DNA of 64,000 nt. Origin: Pseudomonas sp. H3(2019) (GTDB lineage Bacteria > Pseudomonadota > Gammaproteobacteria > Pseudomonadales > Pseudomonadaceae). Positions 8,583 through 17,231 of the stretch are shown here, one piece after another. A program made the position numbers and the translations under genes. The stretch is taken from contig NZ_VMSG01000002.1 of assembly GCF_007713465.1 (NCBI RefSeq), positions 186,001 to 250,000 on the forward strand, given 5' to 3'. How positions within the stretch are numbered: position 1 is the first letter of the stretch; the number at the start of each line of letters is the position of its first letter. The notes below the pieces were generated by a model, which was not told where the DNA came from, did no database searches, and was given only the letters and a program-made list of their open reading frames with translations.

Positions 8583-8702
8583 TTATGGCCATCCTTGATC
8601 AAGCATCGGCTCGACAAACGAGCCGTCTGCGATCGCCGCCAGCAACTCGGCTTCGGCTGTGGATTCAACCGGTCGATGCAACAGATTGGCTAAATCGACT
8701 CC
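8583..8702 (-). pseudogene. C-terminal remnant of a small phage-associated gene
   Basis: After an in-frame stop at 8703-8705 the frame gives LANLLHRPVESTAEAELLAA followed by IADGSFVEPMLDQGWP and a stop at 8583. No start codon with a ribosome site is present. Its position immediately upstream of the terminator and the endolysin is typical of the last tail or tail-assembly genes of a prophage. Identity is not established. Confidence 0.4.
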
Positions 8703-8729
8703 TCATGGCAGACAGCCCAGACACTAGTA

Positions 8730-9050
8730 TCAAGTGTCAGATTGATGAGCCGCCCAGTGCTTCATCTCTTCTGCAATGAAGTGGTTCACTAGGTCGCTGT
8801 ACATTTTCTCGATTGCATCCGGATTCAGGCCCTCGGCCTCTGCCCACTCGCGTCGAGTTACCAGCATGGCCTTGAAACGCTCCGGCGCACGCACTGAAGT
8901 CGCCGAGGTCTTGAACTTCGAGGCCGCGAGTACGTAGTGAAAGCGCTTGCCCAACAGCTTGATAATGGCCTGATCAAGGGTATCGATTTCGCGCCGGATG
9001 TCCTCCATGCCTGCACACGCTTCGGGCTGCAAATGATTGATGACTTCCAT
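8730..9050 (-). CDS. Chorismate mutase / isochorismate-pyruvate lyase, PchB-like
   Basis: The 106-residue protein of the AroQ fold starts at ATG 9048-9050 with GGAG upstream. It aligns by eye with PchB of the salicylate/pyochelin pathway: DIRREIDTLDQAIIKLLGKR, AASKFKTS and APERFKAML are all characteristic. The arginines and lysine that bind the substrate carboxylates are present. The usual glutamine in the last helix (AEQ in PchB) is glutamate here (AEEMKHW). No isochorismate synthase (pchA) or siderophore gene is adjacent, so the in vivo reaction could be isochorismate to salicylate plus pyruvate, or the chorismate mutase side reaction. It is the only intact gene between the phage debris and a permease fragment. 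Confidence 0.75.
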   Translation of the reverse strand: MEVINHLQPEACAGMEDIRREIDTLDQAIIKLLGKRFHYVLAASKFKTSATSVRAPERFKAMLVTRREWAEAEGLNPDAIEKMYSDLVNHFIAEEMKHWAAHQSDT

Positions 9051-9174
9051 GTAGGAGACTCCGTTTGTTGAAAAAATCTTGGGACTTCACGGTCCGGTTC
9101 TGGCCGATTGCAGTCATCAAAGAGCGGTCGCCTTCGGCGCCTGGCGCTTTTTACGCCTCAAGAAAACCGATAGT

Positions 9175-9407
9175 TCAAAAAGCCTGCACGACAGCCGAGA
9201 GCCTCAACGCCAGATCGGAGATGACCGCAAAGATCGACAGCAAATAAAAACGCCAATACGCCATATCACCGAGCGCGTGGCCTTGGCAATGTTTTGCGTC
9301 CGATTATTGAGTTCAGCAACCGCTATAGTTACCGCTTCAGTACTGATGATACTGAACATGATGGTGATGAAGGCACCGACCAATACGGATACCTCAGTCG
9401 TAAACGG
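9175..9407 (-). pseudogene. Amino-acid permease (GabP/APC-type) fragment with frameshift
   Basis: Directly after the LysR stop codon, the frame reads VGAFITIMFSIISTEAVTIA, then AKATRSVIWRIGVF, closely resembling the TM6-TM7 region of GabP-type amino-acid permeases (TE-TIAAAE, ATNSVIWRIG). A one-base shift at about 9245 moves the continuation (YLLSIFAVISDLAL) to another frame, which ends at TGA 9175. Both the first 190 or so and the last 200 or so residues of a normal permease are missing. Confidence 0.7.
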
Positions 9408-10331
9408 CTATTCGGTTTGCGTGACACAGGGAAGGAAACTGAGGATTTCCATGAGAAACTCAATAAATACATTAATCCGGCTGGAGCCACGGTGATTAGG
9501 CAAGTACAACGCGTTGATGCAAGTGCTGGCACTGCCGGGATTGACCTCGTAATGCTCGAGTAACCGGGTCAGCCGGCCGGCTGCCACGTCTTCGCGCACC
9601 AGCCAGTCGGCTAACAGCGTCACCCCCCCTCCGCCGATGGCTGCTTCGCGCAGGATATCGGCGTTGTTGCTTTGCAGGCGCCCGTGGACGTTGAGCTGAA
9701 TGGGCGCTTCCTCATTCTGAAAGGTCCAGTGCTGGTGTGTGCCGCCGTAATCGAAACGCAGGCATTGATGCTCGAGCAAATCCCGTGGGTGACATAGCGC
9801 CGCGCTACGGGCCAGATAATCCGGACTAGCCACCACCCAGCGTTCGAAATGCCCTACGCGTTTGCTGACGATGTCTTCACTGACCACGGACGACCCCAGC
9901 CGGACCGAAACATCGATCTGTTCGCTGAGCAGGTCACCGACCTGATCGCTCAGAGACAGACTGATCTCAAGACCCGGATGCCGCTCGAGCAAACGGCTCA
10001 GGTGCGGCGCGATAAGGCGCCGCCCGAACTCCACCGGCACGCTGATGCGCAGTCGGCCCTGCGCTTCGCTGCCACGGTCAGCGACTACGGCATCTGCTTC
10101 GTCGATCGCGTCGAGAATCGCCACGGCTTTTTCGAAATAGGTCTGGCCGGCAACGGTCACGCTGGTGTTGCGCGTGGTGCGATTGAGCAGGCTCGCGCCC
10201 AGCTCGTGTTCCAGCCCCGCTACTTGCCGTGTCACTGACGACGTTGAGATCCCGAGTTTGCGCGCTGCTGAGGAATAGCCTCCACAGCGTACGGTTTCAA
10301 CAAACATCTTGAGTGCCAGCAACTTGTCCAT
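9408..10331 (-). CDS. LysR-family transcriptional regulator
   Basis: The 307-residue product has an N-terminal winged helix (LKMFVETVRCGGYSSAARKL, then SSVTRQVAGLEHELG) and a LysR substrate-binding domain. I chose the ATG at 10331 because the typical LysR N-terminus MDKLLALKMF begins there; an upstream ATG at 10433 would add 34 atypical residues. It follows the MFS gene on the same strand with a 94-base gap, so it probably regulates that exporter and perhaps the divergent dehydrogenase operon. The C-terminus ends unusually in SFLPCVTQTE, running into the decayed permease fragment, so the original tail may have been altered by rearrangement. Confidence 0.85.
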   Translation of the reverse strand: MDKLLALKMFVETVRCGGYSSAARKLGISTSSVTRQVAGLEHELGASLLNRTTRNTSVTVAGQTYFEKAVAILDAIDEADAVVADRGSEAQGRLRISVPVEFGRRLIAPHLSRLLERHPGLEISLSLSDQVGDLLSEQIDVSVRLGSSVVSEDIVSKRVGHFERWVVASPDYLARSAALCHPRDLLEHQCLRFDYGGTHQHWTFQNEEAPIQLNVHGRLQSNNADILREAAIGGGGVTLLADWLVREDVAAGRLTRLLEHYEVNPGSASTCINALYLPNHRGSSRINVFIEFLMEILSFLPCVTQTE

Positions 10332-10425
10332 AAGCGGGGTCCGGTCGTAAGGGATCCCGGATGATTGTGCATCACTGTTCGCCCGTCGTCTTGTACCGTT
10401 GTGCTTGCACGCCCTCGCCCGGTGT

Positions 10426-11625
10426 TCAGACATCGGCCTTGCGGCTCAGGAACAACCCAAGCGCAAGCGCTGGCAGTAACGCCACCGCGACGGCGGACAG
10501 GTTCCAGCCGAAATGCTCGTACAGCGGGCTCGCGACCAGAGACCCCACCGCACCGCCGACGAAAATGCTGGTCATGTACACCGCGTTAAGGCGCGCGCGG
10601 CTGTGTGGATCAAGGGCGTACACCTCACGCTGGCCGAGCACCATGTTCAATTGCACGGCGAAATCCAGCAGCACCGCACATACCACCAGCCAGACATAGC
10701 CGCTGCCCGGTAGCGCGGCGATCAACAGCGACACCGGCGCCAGCAACAACGCGACCAGCGTGCCGCGACGTCCATGTCCGGCATCGGCCAGACGCCCGGC
10801 AATCGGTGCCGCAATGGCACCCGCCGCACCGACCAAAGCGAAGATCGCCACTTGCGCCTGAGTGAAGCCGTGGTGACGCATCAGTTCAATCGGTGCGAGG
10901 GTCCAGAACAGGCTGAAACTGGCAAACAGCAGCCCTTGATACAGAGAGCGCTGACGCAACACCGGATAACGCCGGGCCAAGGCAAACACCGAACCGATCA
11001 ACGCAGCATACGTAGCTTTATGAGTCGGCAGCCGACGCGGCAATGCCACAGCGGTAATCAGAGCAATGACCGCCATCAGGGCCGCAGCGCTGTAAAACAC
11101 CCCGCGCCAGCCGAACACTTCGACCAACAGGCTCGACAGTGGCCGCGACAACAGAATTCCCAGCAGCAGACCGCTCATGATATTGCCGACGACGCGGCCA
11201 CGGCTGGCCTCGGGCGCCAAGTGCGCCGCCAGCGGCACAAGGATCTGCACGGCCACGGAGGTCAGGCCGATCAGCAAAGACAACACCAAGAACATCGACG
11301 GCGAATGGCTCAGCCCGGCGCACAACAGCGTGACACTCGCCGCGAGGGTGAAGCCGACCACCAGACGGCGGTTTTCCATCAGGTCGGCCAGCGGCACCAG
11401 CAGCAACAGGCCCAGCGCGTAGCCAAATTGCGTGAGCGAAACGATCAGGCTGGCATTGGCGCTGGACAGACCGATCTGCGGTGCAATCAGCTCAACGATC
11501 GGCTGAGCGTAATAAAGATTGGCCACGACCGCACCACAGCAGAACGCAAGGAACGCGACCATCAGGCCGGAAAGTGAAGTTGGCTGTTCGGCGCTGACCG
11601 CAACGGCCGGGTTGCCCGTGAGCAT
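10426..11625 (-). CDS. MFS efflux transporter (12 TM)
   Basis: The 399-residue major-facilitator protein has about twelve hydrophobic helices. The family signature near helix 2-3 (PLADLMENRRLVV) and the AGRLADAGHGRRG loop between the halves are present. GAVVANLYYAQPIVELIAP near the N-terminus is typical of the YfmO/AraJ-like drug and sugar efflux subgroup. ATG 11623-11625 has GAGG upstream. It is divergent from the molybdenum dehydrogenase operon, with a 240-base shared promoter region, and is followed by a LysR gene. The substrate is unknown; by context it may export an aldehyde- or quinone-related compound. Confidence 0.88.
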   Translation of the reverse strand: MLTGNPAVAVSAEQPTSLSGLMVAFLAFCCGAVVANLYYAQPIVELIAPQIGLSSANASLIVSLTQFGYALGLLLLVPLADLMENRRLVVGFTLAASVTLLCAGLSHSPSMFLVLSLLIGLTSVAVQILVPLAAHLAPEASRGRVVGNIMSGLLLGILLSRPLSSLLVEVFGWRGVFYSAAALMAVIALITAVALPRRLPTHKATYAALIGSVFALARRYPVLRQRSLYQGLLFASFSLFWTLAPIELMRHHGFTQAQVAIFALVGAAGAIAAPIAGRLADAGHGRRGTLVALLLAPVSLLIAALPGSGYVWLVVCAVLLDFAVQLNMVLGQREVYALDPHSRARLNAVYMTSIFVGGAVGSLVASPLYEHFGWNLSAVAVALLPALALGLFLSRKADV

Positions 11626-11867
11626 GATGACACCTCATTGAGTTCAGGAAAGTGGTGCCAAGGCTACAGCCGCGTGTCGATGCGCAGAATCCATGTGGCA
11701 GGCAACGCAGTGATGCGTCCCGCGCAACGTCGCAGGCGTTGCTTCTGGCGCAACGCGCTGTTGCGTGCGCCGGTGATTCTCCCGCGCTGGCGGATTCTCT
11801 ACGCTTTGGCCCTTGGCGCAGTCGTCCACATCGGTGCCCTTCCCCGGCCGTCACAAGGAGCGTTGTC

Positions 11868-11924
11868 ATGACCCGTATCCCATCCGTTCTGCCATTGTCT
11901 GCCGCGTTTTTCTCTGTCCCATGA
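11868..11924 (+). CDS. 18-codon leader peptide overlapping the cytochrome c start
   Basis: ATG 11868 is preceded by an AAGGAG ribosome site with good spacing and opens an 18-residue frame (MTRIPSVLPLSAAFFSVP). Its TGA overlaps the ATG of the cytochrome gene in an ATGA arrangement. The cytochrome ATG itself lacks a recognisable ribosome site, so this small frame may serve for translational coupling. It could also be the relic of a longer 5' extension. Confidence 0.45.
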   Translation: MTRIPSVLPLSAAFFSVP

Positions 11925-13192
11925 GCAGCCACTTCCTGAAGTCCAGAAGGCTATGGATCAGCGTGGCAGTCGTTGCTGTGCTCGGCCTTATCGGCGCCGT
12001 TTTGCTGATGTGGCGCCCGGCAATTGCGCCCATCGAGCGTCCGACGGCATTCGATGTCGCGCAGTTGCAACGCGGGGCGCGGGTGGTCGAGGCCGGTGAT
12101 TGCGCGGTCTGCCATACCCGCCCCGGCGGCGAATATCTGGCCGGTGGGCTGCCGTTGCTAACACCCTTCGGCACGCTGTTCAGCACCAACATCACCCCGG
12201 ATGCACAGACCGGTATCGGCCAATGGTCACTGCCGGCATTCGAGCGGGCAATGCGCCAGGGTATTGCCCGCGATGGTCGCTTTCTCTATCCGGCATTTCC
12301 CTACGTGCACTACCGGCGCATGAGCCAAGCGGACATCGCCGACGCCTATGCCTACTTGATGAGCGGCCCTGCCATTCACGCGCCGGCCGAGCGGAACCGG
12401 ATGAATTTCCCGATGAACATTCGCCCGCTGGTGTCGTTCTGGAACCTGCTGTTCCTGCACGGTGAACCGCTGACGCCATTGGCACAGCGCAGCGAGGCGT
12501 GGAATCGCGGGCGTTATCTGGTCGACGGCCCGGGCCATTGCGCCGGTTGCCATTCGCCGCTGAACCTGATCGGCGCGGAAAAAACCTCGGAATATTTGCA
12601 GGGCGGCAGCGTTGACGGCTGGCAAGCGCCAGCGTTGGTCGGTATGGGCCAGCGCGCCGCCCCGTGGAGTCGCGAGCAGCTGGTCGGCTATCTGCGCGCC
12701 GACGTGGTCGATGTCCACGGTACGCCCGCTGGCCCGATGCGTCCGGTCAGCTTGAGTCTGGCACGCTTGCCAACCCGTGAAGCCGAGGCGATTGCCGAAT
12801 ATCTCCTCAGTCTGGAGAGCCCGCACACAGTGACGCCGAAGACGTTCGCCAGTGAACCGGCAGATCAGGCGACCGGCGCCCTGCTCTTCAGTAGCGCCTG
12901 CGCCGGATGCCATGGCCCGGCGGCGCCGATGCGCGCAATCGATGGTCGCCCGGGGCTGCAAAGCACCTCGGCGCTGCAAGCGGCCAGTTCGCGCAACTTT
13001 CTCAAGACCGTGCTCGAAGGCTTGCCTGCCACGCCCGGATCGCCCGGCCCGGTGATGCCACCGTTCGCCGCCAGCCTCGACAATACGCAACTCGACGCAC
13101 TCGCCGCGTATCTGCGCCAGCAAGCCAGACCCGATCAGCCTTGGGCCGACCTCTCTTCCACTATTGAAGCGTTACGTCAGGAGACGAAATGA
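11921..13192 (+). CDS. Membrane-anchored tri-heme cytochrome c subunit of a molybdenum dehydrogenase
   Basis: The 423-residue protein has an N-terminal TM anchor (RLWISVAVVAVLGLIGAVLL) and three CxxCH heme sites (CAVCH, CAGCH, CAGCH), the layout of cytochrome subunits of periplasmic aldehyde, alcohol and isoquinoline dehydrogenases. It would pass electrons from the Mo/Fe-S subunits to ubiquinone or the oxidase chain. The start is set at ATG 11921 just before the anchor, overlapping the stop of an 18-codon leader. Its last codons overlap the 2Fe-2S subunit gene (ATGA at 13189-13192), so the three subunits form a tight operon. Confidence 0.9.
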   Translation: MSSHFLKSRRLWISVAVVAVLGLIGAVLLMWRPAIAPIERPTAFDVAQLQRGARVVEAGDCAVCHTRPGGEYLAGGLPLLTPFGTLFSTNITPDAQTGIGQWSLPAFERAMRQGIARDGRFLYPAFPYVHYRRMSQADIADAYAYLMSGPAIHAPAERNRMNFPMNIRPLVSFWNLLFLHGEPLTPLAQRSEAWNRGRYLVDGPGHCAGCHSPLNLIGAEKTSEYLQGGSVDGWQAPALVGMGQRAAPWSREQLVGYLRADVVDVHGTPAGPMRPVSLSLARLPTREAEAIAEYLLSLESPHTVTPKTFASEPADQATGALLFSSACAGCHGPAAPMRAIDGRPGLQSTSALQAASSRNFLKTVLEGLPATPGSPGPVMPPFAASLDNTQLDALAAYLRQQARPDQPWADLSSTIEALRQETK

Positions 13193-13662
13193 GCCAGATC
13201 ACTCTCAACGTCAACGGAGCCGCCCAACCGCTTGAGCTAGAGCCGGACATGCCGCTGCTGTATGCGCTGCGCAACCACTTGAACCTCAACGGCGCCAAGT
13301 ACGGTTGCGGTCTCGGTCAATGCGGCGCCTGCACGGTGATCGTCGATGATCAACCGGTGTTCGCCTGCCTGACGCCCTGCGCCGGCCTCGAAGGCAAAAA
13401 AATCCGCACCGTGGAAAGCCTCGGCAGCGCCGAGAAACCTGGGCCTTTGCAAGCGGCGTTCATCGAGAAACAGGCCGCGCAATGCGGCTACTGCATTGCG
13501 GGCATGCTGATGCGCGCGCAAGCGTTGCTTGAACGCAATCCACAACCGGATGAGCCAACCATCCGCGAGCACATGGCCGGCAACCTGTGCCGCTGCGGAA
13601 CGCACTTGCGGATCATCGAGGCAATCAAACAGGTGGCTGGGCAAAACGGGAGTCTGACATGA
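13189..13662 (+). CDS. 2Fe-2S subunit of xanthine-oxidase-family dehydrogenase (IorA-like)
   Basis: The 157-residue protein carries the plant-type cluster ligands CGLGQCGACTV with a later Cys (VFACLTPC) in the N-terminal half. The second, all-alpha cluster domain has CGYCIAGM and CRCGTHLRI. This is the standard small subunit (IorA/CoxS/paoA type) that relays electrons between the Mo site and the cytochrome subunit. It overlaps by four bases with the upstream and downstream genes (ATGA each time), indicating translational coupling and a fixed stoichiometry. Confidence 0.93.
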   Translation: MSQITLNVNGAAQPLELEPDMPLLYALRNHLNLNGAKYGCGLGQCGACTVIVDDQPVFACLTPCAGLEGKKIRTVESLGSAEKPGPLQAAFIEKQAAQCGYCIAGMLMRAQALLERNPQPDEPTIREHMAGNLCRCGTHLRIIEAIKQVAGQNGSLT

Positions 13663-15893
13663 GCGAGTCGAATGGTTTGAACCCGAGTCGGCGCGCCTTC
13701 CTGCGCGGCGGTGCGTTGCTGATGGCGTTCACCCTGATGCCGGTGGCACGGCGTGCTTTGGCTGATACGGAAGTCGATACGCTCGGCACCGTGGTACTCG
13801 CGCCCGACCTCCCCGGAAGCCTGCGCACCAACCCCTGGCTCGACGCCTGGATCCGCATCGGCGCCGACGGCATTACCGTCTACACCGGTAAGGTCGAATT
13901 GGGCACCGGGGTAAAAACCGCATTGCTGCAAATTGCCGCCGAGCGTTTGCAGGTGCCGGCAACCTCTATCAACTTGCTCACCGCCGACACCGCGCTGACG
14001 CCCAACGAAGGCTACACCGCTGGCAGCCACAGCATTTTCGACAGCGGTACCGCGTTGTATAACGCTGCCGCGCAGGTGCGCGAAATGCTCGTCGATGCCG
14101 CCGCGCGCAGTTGGCATGTTAATGGGGCGCTGCTGAGCACCCGCAACGTTATGATCGAAGGCCCGGCCGGTCAGCGGATGAGTTACGCCGAGGCGGTCAA
14201 GCATGTCGATGTGCACCAATACGCCAAGGCTCAGTCACCGGCGATGGCCACCGCTGACTTCAAACTGATCGGGCATTCGTTGCCCCGCCTCGACATCCCG
14301 GCGAAAGTCAGCGGCGGCGCGGCATTCGTGCAGGACATGCGCCTGCCGGGCATGCTGCATGCGCGGGTGATCCGCCCACCCCGTCCGGGCTGCACGCTGC
14401 AAGCATTCGATGGGGCGTCCATTGAAGCCTTGTCTGGCGTGGTCAAAGTGATCCGCGACGGAAACTATCTGGCGGTAGTCGCCCGTGATGAGTGGCAAGC
14501 GATCAAAGCCATGCGCAGTGCCTACGAAGTTGCGCAATGGAGCGGCGGCGAGGCGATTCCCGAGGCGGCGCAGATACATGGTTTGCTGAAAAGCCTGCCC
14601 TCACGGCGCTATCCGATCAGCAACAACGGCACGCCGAGCGGCGCGGCCGACACGCGTTTTCAGGCGCGGGTAACCAAACAATATCTGATGCATGGCTCGA
14701 TCGGCCCGTCCTGTGCGGTAGCCTGGTTCAAGGACGGCAATCTCACCGTCTGGACCCACACCCAAGGCGTTTACCCGCTGCGCGCCGGCATTGCCGAAAT
14801 GCTGCGCCTGCCGCCTGAACGGGTGCGTTGTATTCACACCGAAGGCTCAGGGTGTTACGGGCACAACGGCGCCGACGATGCCGCCGCCGATGCGGCATTG
14901 ATTGCCATGCGCGTGCCCGGTACGCCGGTGCGCGTGCAATGGATGCGCGAACAGGAAAATCTGTGGGAACCCTACAGTTCGGCGATGGTGGCCGAGGTCG
15001 ACGCGGGGCTGGTGCAAAATCGACTGCAGGATTGGACTTACGATCTATGGACGACGCCGCACAACGAACGCATCGTCAACGCCGGGCGACTGCTGCCGGC
15101 ACGCTTGCTGGCGCGGCCCTTCGCCTCGGCGCCATCAGTGCCAATCGCCCAACCCGAAGGGGATGGTGATCGCAACGCGGTGCCGCTGTACGACCTGAAG
15201 TCGACACGCATCAACATGAACTTCGTCACCGAAATGCCCTTTCGCACCTCGGCCATGCGTTCGCTGGGTGCGCACATCAATATCTTCGCCATCGAGGCGA
15301 GTATCGACGAGTTGGCGATCAAGGCCGGGATCGACCCGGTCGCGTTGCGTCTGACCCATCTGAGCGACCCACGTGCCCGTGCGGTCGTGGAGCGTGTACG
15401 TGATGCTATCGGCTGGCCGCAAAAAAGCAGCGAGCCCGGCGCCGGCATCGGTTTCGCCTTTGCCCGCTACAAAAACATCATGGGTTACTGCGCCATCGCG
15501 GTGAAGCTGCGGGTGCATCCGCAGACCGGCGAGATCCGCATCGATCATGTGGTGACGGCGGTGGACGTCGGCCAGATCGTCAGCCCCGATGGCCTGCGCA
15601 ATCAGGTCGAGGGCGGCATCGTGCAGTCTGCCAGCTGGACCCTGTACGAAAAAGTCGCTTACGACGCGGGAGGCATTCGCAGCTACGACTGGAGCGGTTA
15701 TCCGATTCTGCGTTTCACGCAACTGCCGAACAAAGTCGATGTGCATTTGCTTGACCAGCCGGGAGAACCCTTCCTCGGTGCCGCTGAAATTGTGCAGGGC
15801 CCGATGGCCGCCGCCCTTGGCAACGCCGTCGCCAACGCAACCGGCCGCCGCTGGCTGAACCTGCCGCTGACTCGCTCGACACAACCCGCCTGA
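13659..15893 (+). CDS. Molybdopterin-binding subunit, aldehyde/isoquinoline dehydrogenase type (IorB-like)
   Basis: The 744-residue catalytic subunit begins with a Tat signal (NPSRRAFLRGGALLMAFTLM), so the folded complex is exported to the periplasm. It contains the xanthine-oxidase-family Mo domains: GKVELGTGVKTAL near the start, repeated cofactor loops, and the C-terminal catalytic-Glu region FLGAAEIVQGPMAAALGNAV. It is encoded with a 2Fe-2S and a tri-heme cytochrome subunit and lacks an FAD subunit, as in membrane-linked aldehyde oxidoreductases. Substrate by family is an aldehyde or N-heterocycle. No XdhC-type maturation gene is adjacent. The start at 13659 is fixed by overlap with the previous stop codon. 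Confidence 0.9.
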   Translation: MSESNGLNPSRRAFLRGGALLMAFTLMPVARRALADTEVDTLGTVVLAPDLPGSLRTNPWLDAWIRIGADGITVYTGKVELGTGVKTALLQIAAERLQVPATSINLLTADTALTPNEGYTAGSHSIFDSGTALYNAAAQVREMLVDAAARSWHVNGALLSTRNVMIEGPAGQRMSYAEAVKHVDVHQYAKAQSPAMATADFKLIGHSLPRLDIPAKVSGGAAFVQDMRLPGMLHARVIRPPRPGCTLQAFDGASIEALSGVVKVIRDGNYLAVVARDEWQAIKAMRSAYEVAQWSGGEAIPEAAQIHGLLKSLPSRRYPISNNGTPSGAADTRFQARVTKQYLMHGSIGPSCAVAWFKDGNLTVWTHTQGVYPLRAGIAEMLRLPPERVRCIHTEGSGCYGHNGADDAAADAALIAMRVPGTPVRVQWMREQENLWEPYSSAMVAEVDAGLVQNRLQDWTYDLWTTPHNERIVNAGRLLPARLLARPFASAPSVPIAQPEGDGDRNAVPLYDLKSTRINMNFVTEMPFRTSAMRSLGAHINIFAIEASIDELAIKAGIDPVALRLTHLSDPRARAVVERVRDAIGWPQKSSEPGAGIGFAFARYKNIMGYCAIAVKLRVHPQTGEIRIDHVVTAVDVGQIVSPDGLRNQVEGGIVQSASWTLYEKVAYDAGGIRSYDWSGYPILRFTQLPNKVDVHLLDQPGEPFLGAAEIVQGPMAAALGNAVANATGRRWLNLPLTRSTQPA

Positions 15894-15898
15894 GCCAC

Positions 15899-15927
15899 GC
15901 CCGTGTTCATCGGTGATCAGCACGGGC
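15899..15927 (+). terminator. Hairpin after the molybdenum dehydrogenase operon
   Basis: GCCCGTG and CACGGGC arms with a 15-base loop start five bases after the stop codon. There is no U-run, so it may stabilise the 3' end rather than terminate efficiently. Confidence 0.4.
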
Positions 15928-16063
15928 GCCATTGCGTCATGCGCAAAACAGCGTGGCGCCGGTCACGGATTATCACCCCCGCTGCCCCCGGTTAATTTAC
16001 CTGCACTGATTCGCAGCCCTGCTGCTGCGTTTGAATCCCACTTATTGAAATCTGGAGCTACCC

Positions 16064-17176
16064 ATGACCCGTCGTTTGTTCCAACCCATCGCACTGGGTC
16101 CTTACACCCTCGCCCATCGCGTGGCGATGGCCCCGTTGACTCGCTCACGCGCCGGCCAACCGGGCGATGTGCCGACGGCCATGAACGCCGAGTACTACCG
16201 CCAACGGGCCAGCGCCGCGCTGATCATCACCGAGGCCACACAAATCTCCCGGCAGGCTCAGGGTTACGCATGGACGCCGGGCATCTACACCCCGGAACAG
16301 GTCCAGGCGTGGCGAGAAGTCAGCACGGCGGTGCATGAGGCCGGCGGGTTGATCTTCATGCAACTGTGGCACGTCGGTCGTGTTTCCCATCCCAGCTTTC
16401 AACCCGACGCCGGCCTGCCCGTGGCGCCTAGCGCTCTGCCGGTGCCCGGCAAGACTTTTATCGTCGATGAAAACGGCAACGGCGTCTGGGGTGATGTACC
16501 CGTGCCGCGCGCTCTGGAAACGGCGGAAATCGCAGACATTGTCGAGGACTACCGCCGGGCCGCGCGCAACGCGCTGAATGCGGGCATGGACGGCGTGGAA
16601 ATTCATGCCGGCAATGGCTACCTGCTCGACCAGTTTCTTAACAGCAACAGCAACCAGCGTGACGATGCCTATGGCGGCAGCGTGGAAAATCGCGCGCGTT
16701 TTCTGCTGGAAGTGGTCGCGGCTGTTGCTGAAGAAGTCGGTGCCGAGCGCGTTGGCGTACGCCTGACGCCGATGGGGCGCTTTATGGGCATGGGCGATGA
16801 CACCCCGGAGGCGACATTCGGCCACCTCGTCGAGGCCCTCAATCAATGGAATCTGGCGTACCTGCACCTGGTCGAGCCAGCGATGGTCGGCACAGTCAAG
16901 GACGAACATTTCGACCCGCGCTGGGACGCGATCATCGCCCAGCTGCGCCACCTCTGGAACGGTGTGTTGATACTTGCGGGCGGATATGACGCCGACTCCG
17001 CCGAACAAGCGCTGACCTCGGGCCGCGCTGACGTCATTGCATTCGGCAGACCATTCCTGGCAAACCCTGATCTGCCGCGTCGGCTTCATGATGGCCTGAC
17101 GCTCAATACGGCGGACCCGAGCAGCTTTTTCGGGGGGGATCAGCATGGCTACATTGACTATCCATTCCATGCCTGA
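16064..17176 (+). CDS. Old yellow enzyme-type alkene reductase (NemA-like)
   Basis: The 370-residue FMN-dependent TIM-barrel reductase starts at ATG 16064 with GGAG upstream. It shows the family's N-terminal PLTRSRAGQPGDVPT, the QLWHVGR substrate-side motif, HAGNGYLLDQFLN with the His/Asn pair that binds the substrate carbonyl, SNQRDDAYGGSVENR, and the C-terminal DVIAFGRPFLANPDL FMN-phosphate loop. Such enzymes reduce activated C=C bonds of enals, enones, maleimides and nitro-esters using NAD(P)H. Together with the periplasmic aldehyde dehydrogenase and MFS exporter it fits an electrophile-detoxification block. A regulator of AraC type follows. Confidence 0.92.
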   Translation: MTRRLFQPIALGPYTLAHRVAMAPLTRSRAGQPGDVPTAMNAEYYRQRASAALIITEATQISRQAQGYAWTPGIYTPEQVQAWREVSTAVHEAGGLIFMQLWHVGRVSHPSFQPDAGLPVAPSALPVPGKTFIVDENGNGVWGDVPVPRALETAEIADIVEDYRRAARNALNAGMDGVEIHAGNGYLLDQFLNSNSNQRDDAYGGSVENRARFLLEVVAAVAEEVGAERVGVRLTPMGRFMGMGDDTPEATFGHLVEALNQWNLAYLHLVEPAMVGTVKDEHFDPRWDAIIAQLRHLWNGVLILAGGYDADSAEQALTSGRADVIAFGRPFLANPDLPRRLHDGLTLNTADPSSFFGGDQHGYIDYPFHA

Positions 17177-17231
17177 GAAGGACATGCCGGTCCGGGCTTC
17201 ATAACTTTTAAGGTTTGCTTAAGGACTTTAA

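Noticed and set aside
9065..9495. Plus-strand open frames opposite the permease fragment
   Set aside because: No ribosome site or protein features; the minus strand carries permease similarity.
10774..11577. 267-codon plus-strand frame opposite the MFS gene
   Set aside because: Gln/Arg/His-rich shadow of a clear 12-TM transporter; no ribosome site or domain.
12227..13123. 298-codon minus-strand frame opposite the cytochrome gene
   Set aside because: The plus strand carries three CxxCH sites and an operon overlap; the antisense frame is Arg/Ala-rich without motifs.
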